A DNA stretch of 24,854 bases from the NCBI GenBank assembly GCA_943704495.1, contig CALSCR010001473.1, positions 1 to 24,854 on the forward strand, given 5' to 3'. Source of the stretch: Pigoraptor chileana. Lineage: Eukaryota; Opisthokonta; Filasterea. Below are positions 20,558 through 24,854 of the stretch, piece after piece (position 1 is the stretch's first letter; every line of letters starts with the position of its first letter). The notes beneath the pieces are model-generated. The model saw only the letters and a list, made by a program, of their open reading frames with translations. It was not told the DNA's origin and did no database searches. Position numbers and translations under genes: made by a program.

Positions 20558-21053
20558 TTAGAAATTTAAGGCCACAAACTGGTTCATCAAACTGAGTTCT
20601 GCCAGCGCGGCAAGTGAATTCTTCCACAAACACGGAGTCCTGGTATTCAGGGCTCTAAGGTGGTCCCATTCCGTGCCTGCGCATGTAGTCGCCTGTTCAG
20701 AGGAAGAGCGTGCTGCACATCGCGCCACGACTGCAGCGATCTGGGCCCTACGCTGCATGCCAACTGCCACAAAATATATACCGGCAACCGATACATTCAC
20801 CTCTGCCTCTGAGGGTGGCAGCTTGCCGGAACATAGACTTTTTGAGTTTTATACGAACCAAACGGTTGTATAACATTCACGCAATGCGCAGCACGACCTG
20901 ACATCTGAAGTATTCCACCAAACTGTGTTGAGGAAGCCCCTCGTCCGCAAAGTTCACGCCGTGGGCAATGACCACGCGTCTCAGAGGTGCTGGAGAGTTG
21001 GGGCATAGCTGATACCGTCCGCTGCACAATGTATTCAAAAAGAACGATAACAT
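20558..21053 (-). CDS. Tentative two-exon small gene, unknown product
   Basis: A possible minus-strand gene joins 21053-20898 (ATG start) to 20821-20558 (TAA), phase 0, giving 139 aa through a 76-bp intron. The first exon has a protein-like stretch (SPAPLRRVVIAHGVNFADEG) and the second runs open to its stop (AEVNVSVAGIYFVAVGMQRR and onward). I do not recognise a family. The acceptor (AAG with little pyrimidine) is weak and the intron is shorter than its neighbours, so this may be chance or the remains of a gene. It would be convergent with the receptor gene, whose stop lies 92 bp away. Confidence 0.3.
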
Positions 21054-21454
21054 TGAATCAAGCTTGTTGTTAAGTTTCCTTGAATCAAAGCACGTAACAT
21101 ACTATATTGGCACGTCAGAAGATTCCTCTAGAAGGTTTGTGGGAGTTAGCACAGAGTTACTCTGGATAGGACGAAGCAGTATTACATCCGGGGTATGTCC
21201 GCTACATCGGAGAGTGACAAGGTATGATAGTAGGATAGGATACATCGTGTATTGCAACTCGAGAGTACAGTAGGGGTCAGGTCTCCCTTATGTGGTCCTG
21301 GTGGAGTGGGTGGATCGCGAATGAGGTCTCAATAGTCCAACCAAACAGTGGCGTGTGTCCACCGGCGCGCCACAGTTCTGAACTTAAAAATTAGAACGGT
21401 GCTTCGAATGTCCATTGAAAGTTGTTTATGCCTTAATCCTCTTCAATACCATTA
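21054..21454. other. Unique intergenic sequence
   Basis: No coding exon, RNA gene or repeat could be supported on either strand in this 400-bp stretch. Open frames are short and lack splice support. Confidence 0.5.
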
Positions 21455-21988
21455 TTAGATCGGCAATGTCCGGCATTAGAACACACCAACAGAGTGACGT
21501 GTCTCCAACCTTGCATAATTTCGCAATCTGCACACTGCTCATTGTCGCCGCCCAGCAAAGTGACTCGAGACCACATTTCCACTTGTCTGAGCCTTGATTA
21601 ACTCGCACCAACGTTTTCAGATCAGCACCGAACCCAGACCAACAACGGTCTCGCGATTCAAATTAGCAACTCGTAACCGAACGTGCAGTTCTGCTCGTTT
21701 TGTCAATCACATTTCGCAAATCACAACATATCGCAAATTGGTGCACGCCAACAAAGTGGTCTCTTACACTTGTCTGCCCAGCTTGATCGCTCGTCACCAA
21801 CACCATTCTCAGATTAGCAATATGTCCGAAATTTGAACAAATCCAGACCAATAATGTGTCCCGCGACCCAATTTGTACTTGTCTATGGCTTGAGCGACTC
21901 TCCAAGTCGGAAACAAATCGCACTGTATCCGCAATCAAGACATCCAACAAAGTGGCTCGCAATCATACTTGCACCCCGCCTTGATCAA
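21455..21988. repeat. Degenerate satellite-like repeat, roughly 90-200-bp spacing
   Basis: Two word groups recur in the same order: TCAGATYAGCAATATG with a following CCAACAAAGTGGCTCGC-like block, and ACTTGTCTG followed by CTTGATCGC. The ACTTGTCTG-like word appears near 21573, 21769, 21879 and (as ACTTGCACC) 21967, then again near 23170 and 23807 beside the GC-rich arrays. Copies are diverged, so the true unit and its borders cannot be fixed by eye. Confidence 0.5.
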
Positions 21989-22096
21989 GCGCGTGTCCGC
22001 CGCGCGCCACGGTGTCCACGGAAAGCGCGTATCCGCCGCGCGCCACGGTGTCCACGGAAAGCGCGTATCCGCCGCGCGCCACGGTGTCCACGGAAA
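21989..22096 (+). repeat. 36-bp GC-rich tandem repeat, three copies (orientation A)
   Basis: The unit starts GCGCGTATCCGCCGCGC and ends CACGGAAA. Copies are 21989-22024, 22025-22060 and 22061-22096; the last two are identical and the first differs at one base. Confidence 0.95.
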
Positions 22097-22306
22097 TTTC
22101 TCCATTTTTTCTCAATCAGCACTATTACTTCATATTGCTGACTGAAAGATGTGCAAATGTTGTATACTTTACTTATATTTGTCTATAGTACAAAAAGTAA
22201 TGCAAGTAAAATCTGTGGACACCGTGGCTCGCGGCGGACACGCGCCAACTCTTCACCAACACGCCCAATTGTGCATGGTAATCTTATTCAATTTCATCAG
22301 TGGTGA

Positions 22307-22467
22307 GCGCGGCGGTACGCGCTCTCAAACTCGCCCCGTGGTGCGCGGCGGTACGCGCACTCAAACTCGCCCCGTGGTGCGCGGCGGTACGCGCACTCAA
22401 GCTCGCCCCGTGGTGCGCGGCGGTACGCGCACTCAAACTCGCCCCGTGGTGCGCGGCGGTACGCGCG
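22307..22467 (-). repeat. 36-bp GC-rich tandem repeat, 4.5 copies (orientation B)
   Basis: The unit starts GCGCGGCGGTACGCGC and ends CGCCCCGTGGT. Copies start at 22307, 22343, 22379, 22415 and 22451 (partial). The core is the reverse complement of the orientation-A repeat family. Because 36 is a multiple of three, it creates spurious open frames on both strands. Confidence 0.95.
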
Positions 22468-22529
22468 TGGTGGCCCTATTTTTTCCCACACTTAGGTCCA
22501 CTCATACATATTTTCAAATCTTTCTTTAT

Positions 22530-22650
22530 TCCTCTCGGTCCCTCACATTGGCGTGGTGGATGTGCGCCTGGCATATGGGTCCAAGTACACGGGTTCAATT
22601 CCAAGATCCTTAAAAAAAGAGGGAAAAAAAGAAACAAACGAAACATGGAG
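22530..22650 (+). mobile_element. Possible tRNA-derived SINE-like sequence
   Basis: 22549-22560 (TGGCGTGGTGGA) resembles a Pol III box A, and 22592-22602 (GGTTCAATTCC) matches box B closely, 43 bp apart as in tRNAs. A D-arm-like stem (GGCG/CGCC) is visible, but the anticodon and T stems are poor, so it is not a working tRNA. An A-rich tract follows at 22612-22645. This layout suits a tRNA-derived SINE head and tail. No target-site duplication was identified. Confidence 0.4.
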
Positions 22651-22687
22651 GTGCGGAGCACAAGCCACCGCAACAAGCTCGACGAGT

Positions 22688-22743
22688 CAAAGTCTCCAGT
22701 CTCACAAAGTCTCAAAGTCTCAAGTCCCAAAGTCTCAAAGTCT
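22688..22743. repeat. CAAAGTCT short tandem repeat
   Basis: Imperfect copies of an 8-base unit (CAAAGTCT, with CAAGTCC and CCAGTCTCA variants) run directly downstream of the A-rich tail of the SINE-like sequence. Confidence 0.8.
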
Positions 22744-22903
22744 AGCAAATAAAGGAGCACAAGACTATCAATACCTACTCGTCGCAGTATTAAAAACGAG
22801 ATTTTTCCGAGGAATCCCGCAAGCGCGCTTGCGCTACGTCTGCGCATTTCATATCACATTCAAGTGCAGCATCGTTCAAATTCGGGACACTGTGCGCACT
22901 TGA

Positions 22904-23060
22904 ACACGCCCGTGGTGCGTGGCGGTACACACACGGACTCGCCCTTGGTGATCGCGCACTTGAACTAACTCGCCCCGTGGGGCGCACGCACTTGATAAAC
23001 TCGCCACGTGGTGCGCACGCACTTGAATAAACTCGCCCCGTGGTGCTCGGCGGTACGCGC
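22904..23060 (-). repeat. Diverged copies of the GC-rich repeat (orientation B)
   Basis: At least four decayed copies with CGCACTTGAA, ACTCGCCCCGTGGTGC and GGCGGTACGCGC blocks occur at irregular 30-40-bp spacing. They are the same family as 22307-22467 but have lost regular phasing. Confidence 0.75.
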
Positions 23061-23202
23061 TTCAGCTCACCAATTTAACCAAACGGATACTTGTTACGAG
23101 CGCCACCTATACATTTTGCAGATCAGCATATGCTCATTTGAAGCAACAAGAAACCGCGACCCAAATCGTACTTGTCTGCATTGAGATCGCCTTGTCACCA
23201 AT

Positions 23203-23300
23203 GCGCGTACCGCCGCGCACCACGGGGCGAGTCTGATGCGCGTACCGCCGCGCACCACGGGGCGAGTCTGAGGCGCGTACCGTCGCGCACCCACCGCTGA
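23203..23300 (+). repeat. 35-bp GC-rich tandem repeat, 2.6 copies (orientation A)
   Basis: The unit starts GCGCGTACCGCCGCGC and ends GGCGAGTCTGA. Copies start at 23203, 23238 and 23273 (partial, with a T for C change). It is reverse complementary to 22307-22467, so the two arrays could pair across about 740 bp. Confidence 0.92.
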
Positions 23301-23436
23301 GATTAACGCCAACAGCGACGTTGACGGCCTTGCAGAGCACGATGAGCTCGGGAAAAACGAGTGCCCGCCAGCACGCAATCACTCTAGTTCCATTGATGTC
23401 GCCGTTGTTCGATACTCCTTTTCTGCAGTACCGTCG

Positions 23437-23663
23437 TGCGGGGACGGACCCCCGCCTGCAGCTCCGGGGTGCGCGACGGCACGCGCGTTTCAGACTGCCG
23501 GACACAGACAATCAACAATGTCACGGTGCGATTCCAAGACGATTCAAGAGGTCTTTGTTAAAAAATGAGCAGACAGATGTCAATTTGGTTCAATCGCAAT
23601 ATGATTCTGCAAAAGAATTGGCTAACTGGATAGTAAAAGTGAGAAAAACAGTTGAAGGGCCGC
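23437..23663. other. Intergenic sequence with one decayed GC-rich unit
   Basis: A degraded repeat unit lies at about 23439-23490. After it an open frame continues with a hydrophilic, helix-like stretch (LLKNEQTDVNLVQSQYDSAK) but has no start or splice support. I could not assign it. Confidence 0.35.
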
Positions 23664-23731
23664 GAGCCGCAAAAATGAGACACTTGTCCCGTCGGATGGG
23701 ACATGAGCCGCAAAAATGAGACACTTGTCCC
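23664..23731. repeat. 27-bp direct duplication with 41-bp period
   Basis: The block beginning GAGCCGCAAAAATGAGACAC is present at 23664-23690 and identically at 23705-23731, separated by 14 bp. Confidence 0.92.
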
Positions 23732-23892
23732 ACCGCCCAGTCGGCTTGGCGCAAGGTGAGGGTTAGCTCTCCCGGATGTAAATTAAATCAAATCATGGTC
23801 ACGCGACTTGTCTGAAGATCGCATTGTACCAATACCTTTCTGAGATCAGCAATATTACCAAAATTTTGAGCGAATACACCTTGTGCAGATGA

Positions 23893-24003
23893 AAGCGCGT
23901 ACCGCCGCGCACCACGGAGCGAGTTTGGGGTGCGTACCGCAGCGCTCCACGGGGCGAGTCTGAGGCGTACCCAGCACCAGGGGCGAGTCTGAGTGCGCGT
24001 ACC
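23893..24003 (+). repeat. Diverged GC-rich repeat copies (orientation A)
   Basis: About three decayed copies (GCGCGTACCGCCGCGCACCA, TGCGTACCGCAGCGCTCCA and GGCGTACCCAGCACCA), each followed by GGGCGAGTCTGAG-like sequence, end in a new GCGCGTACCGCC. Confidence 0.85.
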
Positions 24004-24584
24004 GCCCTTCATACGTTTGAGGTGCAACTCAGAAAGGAAGTTGGAAGTTGAATTTGTTTTCTATCTCAGATCCCTTTATGATGAAGAACGAGTGTAAAGA
24101 CAGAGTCGGCATGCTTTGTGTGAATCTGTGTTGAAGGCGCAGTTATAGCAAGCGCACTGCCGGCGGTGCTTGTCACAGACAGGAACGCAAATTTGACAAA
24201 TATGGAATACCCATGCTTGTTTGCAGCTGACACATGTGTCTCATCTATGCTGTGTCCTATGCAACACTCTGGGATGTCACTGACGGCGCCGATAGCGCAT
24301 ATTTGCGCTGTGCTGTCGCGACTTGCACAACTTGTCACCTCATCTCAATAATGTGTTAATCATTTGACCAAACCAGAATAAACGATTAGTCATGTCCCAT
24401 TGGATTTGTTGGTGTCAAGTTTGACTTCCCGTTGTGCATTTTTATACTGTGTCGGTCAATGGGCAAATTAGAACGGAGCCGCACGAGTATTGTCCGTGGG
24501 GCATCTCAAAACTGTCTACAATGAAACCAAACGAGACCAGCAATGTATCCAAGTGCCGAACATGGTCACGACGAACAAGACCGC
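24004..24584. other. Intergenic sequence without a supported gene
   Basis: The composition is unremarkable. Minus-strand open frames of up to 90 codons (24066-24338) lack convincing splice context or recognisable motifs. The last 80 bp resemble the degenerate satellite (GAGACCAGCAATGTATCC). Confidence 0.45.
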
Positions 24585-24854
24585 GATGGCGAAAATGACC
24601 GCAGAGCGAACATGACAGCAACAACGAACTGACTGTAACAGCGAACTGACAGCAACTATCAACATGACCGCTACGGCGAACAGGACCGCAACAGCGAACA
24701 TGACCGCGACGGTGAACAGGACCGCAACGGCGAACTGACAGCAACTGCGAACATGACCGCAAGAGCGAACAGGACAGCAACTGCGTACTGACAGCAACAG
24801 CGAACATGACCGCAACAGCGAACAGGACCGCAACAGCGAACATGACCGCGACGG
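24585..24854. repeat. 18-bp minisatellite reaching the window's right edge
   Basis: Units of the form CGAACATGACCGCAACAG alternate with CGAACAGGACCGCAACAG and shorter CGAACTGACAGCAACT variants. The array continues beyond 24854. The plus frames contain repeated stops through the short variants, so it is unlikely to encode protein. Confidence 0.9.

Noticed and set aside
22549-22602. Functional tRNA gene
   Set aside because: Box A and box B are present, but the anticodon and T stems do not pair and there is no matching acceptor stem. A SINE-like origin fits better.
22149-22752. Frames of about 150 codons reading VRGGTRTQTRP or ALKLAPWCAAVR
   Set aside because: The 36-bp unit is a multiple of three, so frames stay open artificially. 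There is no splice or start support.
23321-23719. Plus-strand open frame of 132 codons with a helix-like segment
   Set aside because: The start lies beside decayed GC-rich repeats, the end runs through the 27-bp duplication, and no family is recognised.
24442-24843. Minus-strand frames rich in FAVAV, suggesting membrane helices
   Set aside because: They are a by-product of the 18-bp minisatellite; the frame shifts between units and is not maintained as a repeat protein.

Overview
The window is nuclear DNA from an intron-rich eukaryote. Every confident gene is split by short GT-AG introns (about 90 to 450 bp) whose phases match exactly. The gene content includes a PDE9-type phosphodiesterase, NOC2, and a single-pass receptor with LRR, EGF, FN3 and tyrosine-kinase-like domains. 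That receptor architecture points to a holozoan, most likely a unicellular one such as a choanoflagellate or a relative. The species cannot be named from sequence alone. No bacterial operons, CRISPR arrays, rRNA genes or recognisable retroelements were seen.

Layout, left to right. 1-105 is a CA microsatellite. 145-1300 (minus) is the 5' part of a secreted protein with a family-9-like carbohydrate-binding (DOMON-like) domain; the gene runs off the left edge. 1301-2486 is intergenic and includes a GC-rich island. 2487-5669 (minus) is an eight-exon gene for an unrecognised, low-complexity protein of about 644 aa. 5670-6264 is a divergent promoter region. 6265-8822 (plus) is a seven-exon PDE9 orthologue of 523 aa with every catalytic residue present. 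9238-14112 (minus) is a fifteen-exon NOC2 gene of 804 aa, convergent with PDE9. 14113-14450 is a compact divergent promoter with three CACGTG boxes. 14451-20465 (plus) is a sixteen-exon receptor of 1039 aa. 20466-24854 is gene-poor and repeat-rich, with at most one weak two-exon gene on the minus strand.

The main discovery candidate is the receptor. It has a signal peptide, seven LRRs (one per phase-2 exon), four complete and one partial MEGF/SCARF-like EGF modules, two FN3-like modules, a transmembrane helix, a juxtamembrane YxxM motif and a tyrosine-kinase fold. The catalytic motifs are substituted (HRD to HRH, DFG to ELS, no tyrosine in the activation segment), so it should be a receptor pseudokinase.

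Other points worth a look are: E-boxes at the NOC2 promoter, consistent with Myc-Max control of ribosome biogenesis; a perfect 21-bp hairpin over the signal-peptide codons of the lectin-like gene; a stop-free 111-nt PDE9 intron that would encode a membrane segment if retained; and a right-hand repeat field in which GC-rich 35-36-bp arrays alternate in orientation within a degenerate satellite of roughly 100 bp. The genes have unrelated jobs and no shared pathway is implied.
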